A stretch of DNA of 64,000 bases, from the NCBI GenBank assembly GCA_026003615.1, contig BPHQ01000002.1:248001-312000 (forward strand). The letters are read 5' to 3'. A model generated the notes under the pieces. The model was not told where the DNA came from. It searched no databases and saw nothing but the letters and a program-made list of their open reading frames with translations. Both the position numbers and the translations under genes were made by a program. Shown in pieces: positions 8,826-18,063 of the stretch (the stretch's first letter is position 1; every line of letters begins with the position of its first letter). This stretch comes from Bellilinea sp. GTDB lineage: Bacteria > Chloroflexota > Anaerolineae > Anaerolineales > Anaerolineaceae.

Positions 8826-11090
8826 ATGAGTAAACCTGAAGCAAAAATTTACACAGCCCAGGTCGGTGGTCGCACTATTACCATCGAAACGGGCAAGTTA
8901 GCCGGTCAGGCAGGTGGCGCTGTCACCCTGCGACTTGGTGACTCCATTGTCTTTGCCGCTGCAACCATGGGCGGCGTTCGGGAAGGAATTGACTTTTTCC
9001 CGTTATCAGTTGATTACGAAGAGCGCATGTATGCAGGAGGGCGCATTCCGGGTTCTTTCTTCCGCAGAGAAGGGAAACCATCTGATGAAGCGATTCTCAT
9101 TTCCCGCCTGATTGACCGCCCCCTGCGCCCGCTTTTTCCCAAAAACATGCGCAATGAAGTGCAGGTGATTTGCTTTTCTCTGTCTGCTGATAAAGACAAT
9201 CCGCTGGATATCCTGGCTGTCAATGCCGCCTCCGCCGCATTGATGATCTCGGATATTCCATGGGGCGGGCCGATTGGAGCCGTGCGCGTAGGACGCATCA
9301 ATGGTGAATTTATTATCAACCCCACCTTTGAGCAAAAAGAACAATCCGACCTGGACTTGCGCATCGCAGGAACCCGTGAAGCCATCCTCATGGTGGAATG
9401 CGGCGCGGACATTATTCCTGAAGATGTGATGGTTGAAGCCTTGATGTTTGGTCATCAAGCTCTTCAGCCGCTTATTGATGTTCAGGAAAAAATGGCTGAA
9501 GAGATTGGCAAACCCAAACGGGAAGTAACCATTGAGACCCTCGATGAAGGTCTGGTGGAACGTGTACGCCAGCGGGCAGCGGCTGAAATTGAAGCACGGC
9601 TGGATGCTCCCCATACCAAAGCCGAACTCAATGAAAGCCTTGACGAATTGCGCGAAACTGTCGTGGCCGAATTCACTGCTGAGGATGAAACCCTCACCAA
9701 AGCGGCAACGGAAGCCTTTGATCAGGTCCTTAAAGAAGTTGTACGCAACCGCATTCTAAACCGCGGAATACGCCCGGATGGACGCACACCCACTGAAATC
9801 CGTCCCATCTGGTGCGAAGTGGATGTCTCGCCCCGCGCACATGGTTCTGGTCTATTCACACGAGGCGAAACACAGGTGTTGACCCTGGCTACGCTGGGTA
9901 CACCCAAAGAAGCCCAGGAACTGGACAACCTGACTCCGGTTGAAACCAAACGATACATGCATCACTACAACTTCCCGCCTTATTCAACCGGTGAAGTAAA
10001 ACCCTTGCGTGGTCAATCCCGCCGGGAAATCGGCCACGGTGCTTTGGCAGAGCGGGCGCTAGTACCCGTTATTCCACCCGAGAAAGAATTTCCCTATACC
10101 CTCCGTCTGGTTTCCGAAGTGCTTTCTTCAAACGGCTCCACCTCAATGGCGTCCGTTTGCGGTTCCACCCTGGCCTTGATGGATACCGGAGTTCCCATTA
10201 AAGCGCCGGTTGCTGGCGTTGCAATGGGTCTCATCAAAGAAGGAGACCGCTTCCAAATCCTCACCGATATTCAGGGCATGGAAGATCATCTAGGCGACAT
10301 GGACTTTAAGGTAGCCGGTACCCGCGAAGGCATTACTGCCCTGCAAATGGACATCAAAATCAAAGGCATCACGGCTGAATTGATGACCCAGGCTCTGGAA
10401 CAGGCTCGGCAGGCGCGTTTGTTCATTCTGGATAAAATGCTGGAAGTCATCCCAGCGCCGCGTCCTCAACTTAAACCACACGCTCCACGAATCACCATCA
10501 TACAGGTGCCGGTGGACAAAATTGGAGCCATCATCGGGCCAGGCGGCAAGATCATTCGTGCCATTCAAGAAGAAACCAATACCAAAATTGATATTGACGA
10601 TGATGGTACCGTTTACATTGCCGCAACGGATGGCATTGGTGAAAGTTCCGCCCGTGAACGAATTGAATCCCTGATTGAAATCCCTCAATTGGGCCGAATT
10701 TATACCGGTAAAGTCGTTCGGGTTACCGACTTTGGCGCGTTTGTGGAGATCTTACCCAACGTTGATGGAATGGTTCACATCTCGCAGCTGGATAGCGAAC
10801 GGGTAGCCAGCGTTCAGGATGTTGTGGATGTTGGCGACGAGATTACTGTGATGGTGACCGGTATTGACGAATCCGGAAAAATTCGCCTGTCACGACAGGC
10901 CGTATTAGAAGGCTGGTCACTGGAAGAAGCCCAGGCAAATGACCGCAATGGCCGCAGCGGAAGCCGACCTTCCGGTGGGCGTCCCTCAGGGGGCAACCGC
11001 CCATCCGGAGGTGGAAGATCGGGTAGTGGTGAACGGCGCGGCGGTGGGGATCGCGGTTTTGACAATCGCAGTGGTCAACGCCGACGCTGA
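8826..11090 (+). CDS. pnp: Polyribonucleotide nucleotidyltransferase (PNPase)
   Basis: A 754-residue phosphorolytic 3'-5' exoribonuclease. Domains in order: first RNase PH domain (residues about 15-150), helical linker, second RNase PH domain with the active-site segments [13 protein letters not shown] and [12 protein letters not shown] domain with [16 protein letters not shown] (near 565), S1 domain ([20 protein letters not shown] near 630), and a Gly/Arg/Ser-rich tail (repeats of RPSGG). It degrades mRNA and can add 3' tails. The low-complexity basic tail is longer than in E. coli and may bind RNA or degradosome partners; that is inference. Upstream leader hairpin suggests autogenous control. 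Confidence 0.97.
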   Translation: MSKPEAKIYTAQVGGRTITIETGKLAGQAGGAVTLRLGDSIVFAAATMGGVREGIDFFPLSVDYEERMYAGGRIPGSFFRREGKPSDEAILISRLIDRPLRPLFPKNMRNEVQVICFSLSADKDNPLDILAVNAASAALMISDIPWGGPIGAVRVGRINGEFIINPTFEQKEQSDLDLRIAGTREAILMVECGADIIPEDVMVEALMFGHQALQPLIDVQEKMAEEIGKPKREVTIETLDEGLVERVRQRAAAEIEARLDAPHTKAELNESLDELRETVVAEFTAEDETLTKAATEAFDQVLKEVVRNRILNRGIRPDGRTPTEIRPIWCEVDVSPRAHGSGLFTRGETQVLTLATLGTPKEAQELDNLTPVETKRYMHHYNFPPYSTGEVKPLRGQSRREIGHGALAERALVPVIPPEKEFPYTLRLVSEVLSSNGSTSMASVCGSTLALMDTGVPIKAPVAGVAMGLIKEGDRFQILTDIQGMEDHLGDMDFKVAGTREGITALQMDIKIKGITAELMTQALEQARQARLFILDKMLEVIPAPRPQLKPHAPRITIIQVPVDKIGAIIGPGGKIIRAIQEETNTKIDIDDDGTVYIAATDGIGESSARERIESLIEIPQLGRIYTGKVVRVTDFGAFVEILPNVDGMVHISQLDSERVASVQDVVDVGDEITVMVTGIDESGKIRLSRQAVLEGWSLEEAQANDRNGRSGSRPSGGRPSGGNRPSGGGRSGSGERRGGGDRGFDNRSGQRRR

Positions 11091-11120
11091 TAGACAAACA
11101 TAACGAGAGTTAATCATACA

Positions 11121-11155
11121 AACCGCCTACCGGTTTCGGTAGGCGGTTGATTTTT
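11121..11155 (+). terminator. Intrinsic terminator after pnp
   Basis: Perfect 12-base stem AACCGCCTACCG (11121-11132) and CGGTAGGCGGTT (11137-11148), followed by GATTTTT. The convergent murE gene ends at 11155; the minus-strand side has no clear U-run, so it mainly serves pnp. Confidence 0.85.
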
Positions 11156-12717
11156 CATTCATCCTGGGTGGGTAGATACGGCATGGTGTAGCCTTGCGAT
11201 CCCAGCCGCTCTGCCAAAGCAGCCCGCATAGCAACACGATCATCCCATGGGTACTCGATTTCCCCAAAACACATTGATTGTTCATGCCCTTTTCCAAGAG
11301 CCATGATCACGTCACCAGTTTTGGCAAATTGAACACCCAGTCGAATTGCCGCACCCCTATCGGCTACGCGAAAGAAATTTTTTCCTTCAACTCCACCTCG
11401 CAATCTCGCGGCTTGTGCCATCTCCTCCAAAATTTCTTCCAACGACTCGGTGCGCGGATCCTCGGCAGTCAAGACCGTCACGTCCGCCAATTCTACAGAA
11501 ATTTCCGCCATCATCCTTCTTTTGAGCCGATCCCGCAACCCCGCCGAACCAAAGACGGCAATCACTTTTCCATGGGTCATCTGACGTGCCGTTTGAAGCG
11601 CTCGCTTCAGCGCATTGGGGGTGTGAGCAAAATCTACAATCGCGATAAAATCCTGCCCCAGGTCAATTTGTTCCATCCGACCCGGCACAGGTTTCATTTT
11701 TTCTACCCCCTCGGCTGCAGCAGCTGGTTGAATGCCAAGTCCGCCAATGGTTGCCGCCAAGGCTGCCAGTATATTGGATATATTGTATTCTCCGACCAAC
11801 CGGCTGTGAATTTTCAAAAGCTTATCCCCCTCAAAACGAACCTGAAAGGCCAGACCAGCGGGCGTATATTCAGGATGAAAACCCATAAAATCCGCCTCGT
11901 TGCCTACACTGTATGTCATCTTCCTGCCACTGATCACACCGTTCAGATAATCATAAGACTCATCATCACGGTTAAGCACTGCCAGCCGTGGGTTTCCCTG
12001 AGGTTTGGCAACCGTAGTTTGTAAATGTTGAAATAATCGCGCTTTAGCCGCCCGATAAGCCTCATACGACCCGTGATAATCCAGATGTTCATGGGTGATG
12101 TTGGTAACAACCCCAATGTCAAACTCGCAGGCAGTCACCCGCTCCTGTGCCAACCCATGCGAAGTCGCCTCCAGGACAACATGCGTCAAACCCGCATCCC
12201 GCATCTTTGCCAGATAGCGTTGTACATCCGGTGCTTCTGGCGTAGTAACATGAAAGCCAGTATCAATGACTTCGTCGCCAATCACCGCATTAACGGTAGA
12301 AATGATTCCAGTACTCAATCCAGCACTGCGAAGTATGGAATAAATGAGGGTGGATGTAGTCGTTTTCCCATCCGTGCCGGTTACACCAATCACTGTCAGG
12401 GATCGCGCAGGATGGTCGTAAAAAGCCGCCGAAAGATAGGCCAGAGCCGAGCGGGTATCTTCCACTTGAAGGTATGGAAGGTCAGCAGGGATTTCATTCA
12501 AAGGTTTGCTGCCAATCACGGCAGCCGCCCCTCGCTCCACGGCCGAGGGTATATAGGAATGGCCATCCGTGTTTCCACCACTTAGCGCCACAAAAAGGTA
12601 GCCGGGCTGTACCTGACGCGAATCCAGCACAATACCGCCCACCTCAACCCCCGCTATATATTGAGCAGCCAGCACCTTTACTGGCAAATTTTGAATGAGT
12701 TCTTCAAGTCTTTTCAT
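11155..12717 (-). CDS. murE: UDP-N-acetylmuramyl-tripeptide synthetase (MurE family)
   Basis: A 520-residue Mur ligase that adds the third residue to UDP-MurNAc-L-Ala-D-Glu in peptidoglycan synthesis. Visible: ATP loop GVTGTDGKTTT (about 112-122), the carbamylated-Lys region with THEHLDYHG, and the C-terminal ligase domain. The motif that selects the third amino acid, DNPR in meso-diaminopimelate enzymes, reads EDPR here (AEDPRTES). The retained Arg favours a diamino acid, but Dap, ornithine or lysine cannot be told apart. ATG at 12717 is chosen over a TTG at 12729. It follows the ATP synthase Fo genes on the same strand, separated by a hairpin. Confidence 0.93.
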   Translation of the reverse strand: MKRLEELIQNLPVKVLAAQYIAGVEVGGIVLDSRQVQPGYLFVALSGGNTDGHSYIPSAVERGAAAVIGSKPLNEIPADLPYLQVEDTRSALAYLSAAFYDHPARSLTVIGVTGTDGKTTTSTLIYSILRSAGLSTGIISTVNAVIGDEVIDTGFHVTTPEAPDVQRYLAKMRDAGLTHVVLEATSHGLAQERVTACEFDIGVVTNITHEHLDYHGSYEAYRAAKARLFQHLQTTVAKPQGNPRLAVLNRDDESYDYLNGVISGRKMTYSVGNEADFMGFHPEYTPAGLAFQVRFEGDKLLKIHSRLVGEYNISNILAALAATIGGLGIQPAAAAEGVEKMKPVPGRMEQIDLGQDFIAIVDFAHTPNALKRALQTARQMTHGKVIAVFGSAGLRDRLKRRMMAEISVELADVTVLTAEDPRTESLEEILEEMAQAARLRGGVEGKNFFRVADRGAAIRLGVQFAKTGDVIMALGKGHEQSMCFGEIEYPWDDRVAMRAALAERLGSQGYTMPYLPTQDE

Positions 12718-12731
12718 CTTATATAACAAAT

Positions 12732-12760
12732 GCCACCTGCTGTTTTACATCACAGGTGGC
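12732..12760 (-). terminator. Hairpin between atpF and murE
   Basis: GCCACCTG (12732-12739) pairs with CAGGTGGC (12753-12760). On the minus strand the stem is followed by ATTTGTTAT, a weak T-run, so termination of the atp transcript before murE may be partial. Confidence 0.5.
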
Positions 12761-12785
12761 AAAAATCTCCTACCTCAAGAGAATA

Positions 12786-13523
12786 TTAGAGTAAGGTCTG
12801 GCGTAACCCTTGTAGTTGACCAGCCACCGAGCCATCAATCACCCGATCACCAACCTTGATAATTAATCCACCTAAAATCGAGGGGTCAACCCGAAAGGTG
12901 ACCGATGCCGCTCCACCGAGTTTGGCAAGCACATCCTGCTTGACTGCCTGTTGTTCCGCTTCGGTTAGCGGTAATGCACTGGTGATTTCCGCAGCCTGGC
13001 CGCTAATCGTCTCATTTTCTAAAACAACCACCTTGCCGCCCCGCACACCCGAGAAAAATTCTTCCAACAGGGCGTGCTGTCGTTGCTCATCCAGGGTAAC
13101 ACCAATCAACTTTTGAGTGGCTGCAATGGCCAATGCTGCAATTTGACCGCGCACTTCACTTAGGACACGGTTGCGTTCCTGTTCAATTTCAGCCATGGCT
13201 TGTTCTCGGGCTTTGGCAATCTCAGCATTGGCCTGTAAACGAACATCTTTGGCAGCGGCCTCCGCTCGTTCGGTTGCCTCCCTCACAATTTCGGCTGCTT
13301 TTTGCTGGGCTTCCGCAATAATTCGGTTGGATTCACGCTCCGCATTCGCTCGCGCCTCAGCAGCAACACGGGCGTCTTCCAGCCCCTGCGCAATCGCGCG
13401 CCGTCGTTTTTCCAATTGAGCGGTCAGCGGTTTGTAGACCCATTCTTTGAGGACAATAAAAACAATCCCAAAACTCAGGATTTGGATCAATAGGAAACCG
13501 AGGGTAATACCTAACTTTTCCAA
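12786..13523 (-). CDS. atpF: ATP synthase subunit b fused to the C-terminal domain of subunit delta
   Basis: A 245-residue protein. Residues 1-30 form the single membrane helix of subunit b; about 35-150 are a long Ala/Glu/Arg-rich coiled coil of the stator stalk. From about residue 165 the sequence changes to the delta-subunit C-terminal pattern: ITSALPLTEAEQQAV, then ILGGLIIKVGDRVIDGSV and a final LQGLRQTLL. The delta N-terminal helical domain that caps the F1 alpha subunits is not present, and no separate atpH follows; murE is next. Full b-delta fusions are known in mycobacteria, but there the whole delta is included. So either this is a reduced fusion or the delta N-domain is supplied elsewhere. 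Spacing of 10 bases to atpE. Confidence 0.85.
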   Translation of the reverse strand: MEKLGITLGFLLIQILSFGIVFIVLKEWVYKPLTAQLEKRRRAIAQGLEDARVAAEARANAERESNRIIAEAQQKAAEIVREATERAEAAAKDVRLQANAEIAKAREQAMAEIEQERNRVLSEVRGQIAALAIAATQKLIGVTLDEQRQHALLEEFFSGVRGGKVVVLENETISGQAAEITSALPLTEAEQQAVKQDVLAKLGGAASVTFRVDPSILGGLIIKVGDRVIDGSVAGQLQGLRQTLL

Positions 13524-13533
13524 AGCACCCTCC

Positions 13534-13770
13534 TCACAGCACGAACAACATCAGGAATGCTATCACCAGACAGTAAATTGCAATCGCTTCGGAGAAAGCA
13601 ATACCCAGAATCATGTTCGTTAGCAAATTACCGTAAGCATCCGGGTTGCGAGCCATGCCCTGCAAAGCACCCTGCACGCTCAACCCAATGCCAACGCCCG
13701 CGCCGAGCGCGCCGATCATCGCCAGACCCGCGCCGATAAATTTTGCTGCTAAAACGATGTCACCTTCCAT
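13534..13770 (-). CDS. atpE: ATP synthase subunit c
   Basis: A 78-residue hairpin of two membrane helices joined by the polar loop ARNPDA. The ion-binding carboxylate is the Glu of GIAFSEAIAIY in helix 2. The position that is Gln in Na+-binding c-rings (GVGQG) is Ile here (GVGIG), and the Ser/Thr after the Glu is Ala, so H+ coupling is predicted. The c-ring rotates in the membrane with the atpB product. Lies between atpB and atpF, the normal Fo order. Confidence 0.95.
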   Translation of the reverse strand: MEGDIVLAAKFIGAGLAMIGALGAGVGIGLSVQGALQGMARNPDAYGNLLTNMILGIAFSEAIAIYCLVIAFLMLFVL

Positions 13771-13810
13771 TGTTAGTTGACCTCCTCAATTGTGATGAAT
13801 CAATCCAATT

Positions 13811-14782
13811 CTAATGATGTTCTTCTTCACCATGACCGCGGGTCGCCATTGCCATAAAGACCATTGTTAACATACCAAAGACAAAGGCTTGAATGACGCC
13901 CATGAAAACTTCGAACATATAAATCATGGATGGCACAAAAACGGGCAGCATGGTAGCCACCAATGCCACCAACACAAAACCGGAAAACATAACCCCAAAC
14001 AAACGGAATGTAAATGAGAGGATTTTTGCAAACTCAGAAATCAATTCCAGCAACCCAACCAGAAAGTCCATGAAGCCGAAAAAGGGCTTTTTGAACATAG
14101 TTGTGAAATTGATGAATTTGGTGAAGTACCGCAATCCCTGAGTCTGCACCCCAATCACCTGCGTCATGAAGACCGAAATAAGAGCAAGTGCCAGGGTAAA
14201 ATTCAAATCCGTTGAAAGAGCGCGGAAAAAGGGAGTCAGAATATAACCTTCACCATGTTCTGCTTTGCCCGGAAGAACTGTGTAGACATTTCCAAACAGG
14301 TTTTGAATGGGATGGCCATGTTCTGAATGGTGCATCACCCCAATTGCTTCCATACCCGGTAATATTTTCATCAGGTTGGCAACCAATACCAGGATCATAA
14401 TCGTTGCAAACCACGGGAAAATCCGCCGCGCATGTTTCCCGGCAGCCGATTCGGTCAGGTTGTATAATACTTCGATCAAACCTTCCATTGCACCGGCAAT
14501 TCCGCGAGGGACAAGGTCACCTTTTCGAAGGCTTTGCCGCACGGCGAAAGCAATGGCAATGATAATGAGATCCACAACCACCAGCGTTGGCAGCGTGTTA
14601 ATCAAATAAAAATCCCCCAGCGGACCTAAATTGAATAATGGTTCTTCAATAATTCGTTCGGGAGCAACTTGAATATGAGGCTGAACAGGCACAGCAAAGT
14701 TTATGGCAACAATACTCAAGACGATAAACAACAGCACAATCCAGCGGTTTTTTCCCCAGCGCCATTTACGCGTTGTTTCCAA
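13811..14782 (-). CDS. atpB: ATP synthase subunit a
   Basis: A 323-residue multi-spanning membrane protein forming the proton half-channels. The essential Arg is seen in ILSFTFRLFGVMFSG, and the last helix has MGVIQAFVFGMLTMVFMAMA. A His/Glu-rich loop (MHHSEHGH) and HGEEEHH tail are unusual but outside the core. The TTG at 14782 is chosen as start because AAGGAGGA lies 8 bases upstream (14791-14798); the ATG at 14860 would overlap atpI/Z by 95 bases. With this start the overlap with the upstream gene is 17 bases. Confidence 0.92.
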   Translation of the reverse strand: METTRKWRWGKNRWIVLLFIVLSIVAINFAVPVQPHIQVAPERIIEEPLFNLGPLGDFYLINTLPTLVVVDLIIIAIAFAVRQSLRKGDLVPRGIAGAMEGLIEVLYNLTESAAGKHARRIFPWFATIMILVLVANLMKILPGMEAIGVMHHSEHGHPIQNLFGNVYTVLPGKAEHGEGYILTPFFRALSTDLNFTLALALISVFMTQVIGVQTQGLRYFTKFINFTTMFKKPFFGFMDFLVGLLELISEFAKILSFTFRLFGVMFSGFVLVALVATMLPVFVPSMIYMFEVFMGVIQAFVFGMLTMVFMAMATRGHGEEEHH

Positions 14783-15080
14783 GACCCGTTTCCTCCTTCT
14801 TTTCGGATTGGTTCGACTGACCAGAACCCGGTTTGATCTTTGAAACCGCCATTCGGACAACCAGAAACATGATTGCCAGCGATACCGGAATGCTCACCAC
14901 CAATAATCCCAATGTAAACCATGGTCGGGTTTCAAAACGATTGTCCAGCCAGATACCTGCGAATACGGCGGCCAACACAATCACCAGTGTAATACACCCC
15001 ACCTGCGCCGTTACACTTGCCAGGGTCAAATTGAGAATTTTTTGGCGTCGTGATGGTTCGTCGGCGTTTGGGTGGCTCAT
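14766..15080 (-). CDS. AtpZ/AtpI-family small membrane protein
   Basis: A 104-residue protein with two membrane helices (about residues 22-45 and 53-78) and a Lys/Glu-rich cytoplasmic tail, at the head of the Fo operon where atpI or atpZ normally sits. Family members assist assembly of the c-ring or Mg2+/Ca2+ handling. The promoter at 15090-15118 would place transcription start only a few bases before the ATG, so the mRNA is close to leaderless. Sequence alone does not separate AtpI from AtpZ. Confidence 0.8.
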   Translation of the reverse strand: MSHPNADEPSRRQKILNLTLASVTAQVGCITLVIVLAAVFAGIWLDNRFETRPWFTLGLLVVSIPVSLAIMFLVVRMAVSKIKPGSGQSNQSEKKEETGLGNNA

Positions 15081-15089
15081 GACGAAAAC

Positions 15090-15118
15090 ATTATATCAGA
15101 TGGAAAATTGCGCGTCAA
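15090..15118 (-). promoter_or_regulatory. Promoter of the ATP synthase Fo operon
   Basis: On the minus strand TTGACG (15118-15113) and TATAAT (15095-15090) are 17 bases apart. The -35 box overlaps the nuoN stop codon (15117-15115). The ATG at 15080 lies 9 bases after the -10 box, which predicts a 5' UTR of about 0-4 bases. Confidence 0.75.
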
Positions 15119-16581
15119 TAAACCCAAATTGCACTTGTAGCAGCCTGTGCCAACGAATACCACGGCGAAAACCAGAAGCCAACCAGAAGGATGCCTGCCA
15201 TGCACACCCACATCGCCAGCCTCCACCCCGGGGTTGCCGGGACAATTTCTTTTTCTTCGATCGGCGGATGCAGGTAAATGACTTTGAGAACATTTAAGTA
15301 GTAATATAAACCGACCACCGCATTGAATACACCAATCAGCACCAGCCAGATCAACCCTCGCTCAACAGCAGCCGCAAAGACCAAAAGTTTCGCGAAGAAG
15401 CCAGCGAAAGGTGGAATGCCCCCCAGCGACAGCATGGCAGCCAGCATAGCCAGTGCCAGGCCTGCTGAACGCCGGTTAAGCCCCGCCAATGCACCAATTT
15501 CATCCGATCCGACCCGATTCTCGATCAGGTTCACAATGCCAAAAGCGGCCAGATTGGTCACCAGATACGCGATCAGGTAATAGACTACTGAAAGTGTACC
15601 TAATTCCGAATCAGATGCAATCCCGATTAATAAATAACCGGCATGCGCAATTGAGGAATATGCCAGTAGTCGTTTGATACTGCGTTGCGCCAGCGCAAGG
15701 TAGTTGCCAATCAGCATGCTGGCAGTGGCCAGAATCGCGATCAATACCATCCATAAACTGCCCTGCCCGGCAAACACAATTTGGAAAACACGTAAAAGAA
15801 CCGCAAAGCCGGCCGCCTTGCTGGCAGTTGAGAGGAAACCAGCCACGGGTGTTGGCGCCCCCTGATAGACATCCGGCGCCCAAAAATGGAACGGCACTGC
15901 AGAAATCTTAAAACCGAAACCGACCAGCACGAGAACAATAACCAGACCCGCCAGTCCAACTGGCAAATTACCCGCTTGAAAAGCCGAACTCAACTCATAA
16001 ATCTGGGTTGTGCCGGTGAGCCCGTAAATCAGGCTGAAGCCGTACAACATCACGGCTGAGGTTATTGCCCCAAAAAGAAAATACTTAATACCAGCCTCGA
16101 CCGAACGATCATCCCGGGTTAAAAACCCAGCCATTACATAGAGAGGGATCGAAGTGGTTTCGATTGCGAGAAAGAGCAAAATTAAATCCGCCGCCGAAGC
16201 CATTAAATTCATACCAAGGGTACTGATCAGCAAAAGAGCATAGAATTCACCACGTTTTTTCACAGCCTCAAATTGGCTGGCAAACAAGGCGGTCAACGCT
16301 GCTGCACTCATGAAAATCATCCGAAACACAAAACCGGCTGCATCAAATCGCAGCATTCCACCCCATTCTATGCTGCCCTGCCCCTGCGGCATAGAAACAC
16401 CAGCCGCAACCCCCATAATCAGGACAATCCCAATACTGGTTATCCACCCCAGCCACCTGGCACGCATCTGTGGTCGTTTGAGCCAGATAAGATCGAAAAA
16501 TAATAAGACGATTGCCAGAATCAGCAACCCGACTTCAGGGAAAATGGAGCGCCACATTTGAGGAGTGAAGTCACTGCTCAC
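15115..16581 (-). CDS. nuoN: NADH-quinone oxidoreductase subunit N
   Basis: A 488-residue antiporter-like membrane subunit with about 14 helices. Key residues for proton transfer are present: Glu in LLFLAIETTSIPLYV (TM5), Lys in GFGFKISAVPFHFW (TM7), Lys in RSIKRLLAYSSIAHAG (TM8) and Lys in FAGFFAKLLVF (TM12). It starts inside the end of the preceding nuoM gene (4-base overlap) and is the last gene of the nuo cluster. Confidence 0.97.
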   Translation of the reverse strand: MSSDFTPQMWRSIFPEVGLLILAIVLLFFDLIWLKRPQMRARWLGWITSIGIVLIMGVAAGVSMPQGQGSIEWGGMLRFDAAGFVFRMIFMSAAALTALFASQFEAVKKRGEFYALLLISTLGMNLMASAADLILLFLAIETTSIPLYVMAGFLTRDDRSVEAGIKYFLFGAITSAVMLYGFSLIYGLTGTTQIYELSSAFQAGNLPVGLAGLVIVLVLVGFGFKISAVPFHFWAPDVYQGAPTPVAGFLSTASKAAGFAVLLRVFQIVFAGQGSLWMVLIAILATASMLIGNYLALAQRSIKRLLAYSSIAHAGYLLIGIASDSELGTLSVVYYLIAYLVTNLAAFGIVNLIENRVGSDEIGALAGLNRRSAGLALAMLAAMLSLGGIPPFAGFFAKLLVFAAAVERGLIWLVLIGVFNAVVGLYYYLNVLKVIYLHPPIEEKEIVPATPGWRLAMWVCMAGILLVGFWFSPWYSLAQAATSAIWVY

Positions 16582-18056
16582 CGGCCACCTCCTATCAGGG
16601 CTAAGATGGATTGAACCCCCGGTTCAATCAAACGGGTCAAAAGGGAAGGGAACCAACCCAGCAAAATCATCACCGCGGATAACATCCCAATCACCAATTT
16701 ATCTTTGCGGCTCACATCGCCGACCCTGGCAGATAGTTCAGCGGGGATTTCTCCAAAAAACACCCGCCGTACGACCAGAAAGATATAGGCGGCCGTGATC
16801 AAAATGCCAAGAATGGCTACCACAGCCACCAGAGGAGCCACCTGCCATGCCCCCATGAATACCGGTATTTCCGAAACAAAGCCGGAAAAACCCGGCATCC
16901 CCATCGAAACCAAACCGCCAATGATGAACCCCACGGCTGCCCAGGGCATTTTTCGCACCAAACCGCCCAAAGCCCCAATCTCGCGGGTATGAGCCCGATC
17001 ATACACCATTCCAACGATGGCGAAGAAGAGAGCCGTCATCACACCGTGAGAAAACATTTGCATCCCAGCCCCCAACAAGCCATCTCGATTGAGGGTTGCA
17101 AAGCCGATCAACACCAATCCCATATGTGAAACCGACGAGAAACCAATCACATACTTGAAATCGGTTTGTACCATGGCGATAAACGCCCCATACACTACAT
17201 TAATTGTTGCCAGCAACAAGATAGCTGGCGCCCAATACTGCGCCCCTTCGGGCAGCAATTGAATACCGACTCGCAAAGCCGCAAACGCACCAACTTTCAT
17301 TTCAACACCAGCCAACAGCATCGAAATGGCGGTAGGGGCAGCCACATGACCATCGGGAGCCCAGCTATGGAAGGGGAAGATACCGCCCAAAATCGCAAAG
17401 CCCAGAAACACAAACGGGAACCACAGCCGTTGAAACTCAATTGGGAAGCCGGCTTGTTCCAATGCCAGCAAATCGAAAGTTCGCAATCCCGAGCCGAAGT
17501 AAATCGCCAGCGTACCAACCAGTGCAATCACCGAACCAACAAAAAGATAGAGGGTTAACTTCATCCCCCCATATTCGCGGGTCTTTGGGTAACCCCATAC
17601 TACAATCATCAGATACTTTGGAAAAACAGCCAGTTCAAAGAAGAAAAACAAGAGAAACAAATCCAACGCACAGAAAACACCCAGGACACTGGCTCCCAAA
17701 AACATCAAAAACGAGAAAAATTCACGCGGCCGATCTTCAACATTCCACGAAACCAACACGCCGGAGAAGATGACCAAACCCGATAACAAAACCAATGGAA
17801 GGCTGATTCCATCAACACCCAACTTGTAATGGATTCCAAACTGCGGAAGCCAGTTTGCCTCTTCGAGAAATTGGTAACCTCCACGGCTGACATCATAAGA
17901 AAAGTACAGGAAGAGCGACATCAGCAGAATAAGTGTGGCTGCCACCAATGCAACCCGCCGAATCCAGATTCGATTTTCGGCAGGGAGTAAAAGCAAAAGG
18001 ATCCCGGCTACAATGGGAGTGAAAATCAGAGTGCTCAGAATTGGAAACTGCATCAC
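16578..18056 (-). CDS. nuoM: NADH-quinone oxidoreductase subunit M, copy 2 (TM7 lysine missing)
   Basis: A 492-residue antiporter-like subunit, second of two adjacent nuoM genes. The TM5 Glu is present (LLFFFFELAVFPKYL), as are the TM8 Lys (QTDFKYVIGFSSVSHMG) and a Lys in GVEMKVGAFAAL. At the TM7 position where pumping NuoM proteins have Lys (FAIKVPxxPFH), this copy reads FAILGGIFPFH, so Lys is replaced by Leu and the Pro two places on by Gly. It lies 7 bases after the other nuoM and overlaps nuoN by 4 bases. It may belong to a distinct NuoM subclass; whether it pumps is unclear. Confidence 0.95.
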   Translation of the reverse strand: MMQFPILSTLIFTPIVAGILLLLLPAENRIWIRRVALVAATLILLMSLFLYFSYDVSRGGYQFLEEANWLPQFGIHYKLGVDGISLPLVLLSGLVIFSGVLVSWNVEDRPREFFSFLMFLGASVLGVFCALDLFLLFFFFELAVFPKYLMIVVWGYPKTREYGGMKLTLYLFVGSVIALVGTLAIYFGSGLRTFDLLALEQAGFPIEFQRLWFPFVFLGFAILGGIFPFHSWAPDGHVAAPTAISMLLAGVEMKVGAFAALRVGIQLLPEGAQYWAPAILLLATINVVYGAFIAMVQTDFKYVIGFSSVSHMGLVLIGFATLNRDGLLGAGMQMFSHGVMTALFFAIVGMVYDRAHTREIGALGGLVRKMPWAAVGFIIGGLVSMGMPGFSGFVSEIPVFMGAWQVAPLVAVVAILGILITAAYIFLVVRRVFFGEIPAELSARVGDVSRKDKLVIGMLSAVMILLGWFPSLLTRLIEPGVQSILALIGGGR

Positions 18057-18063
18057 TCACCTC

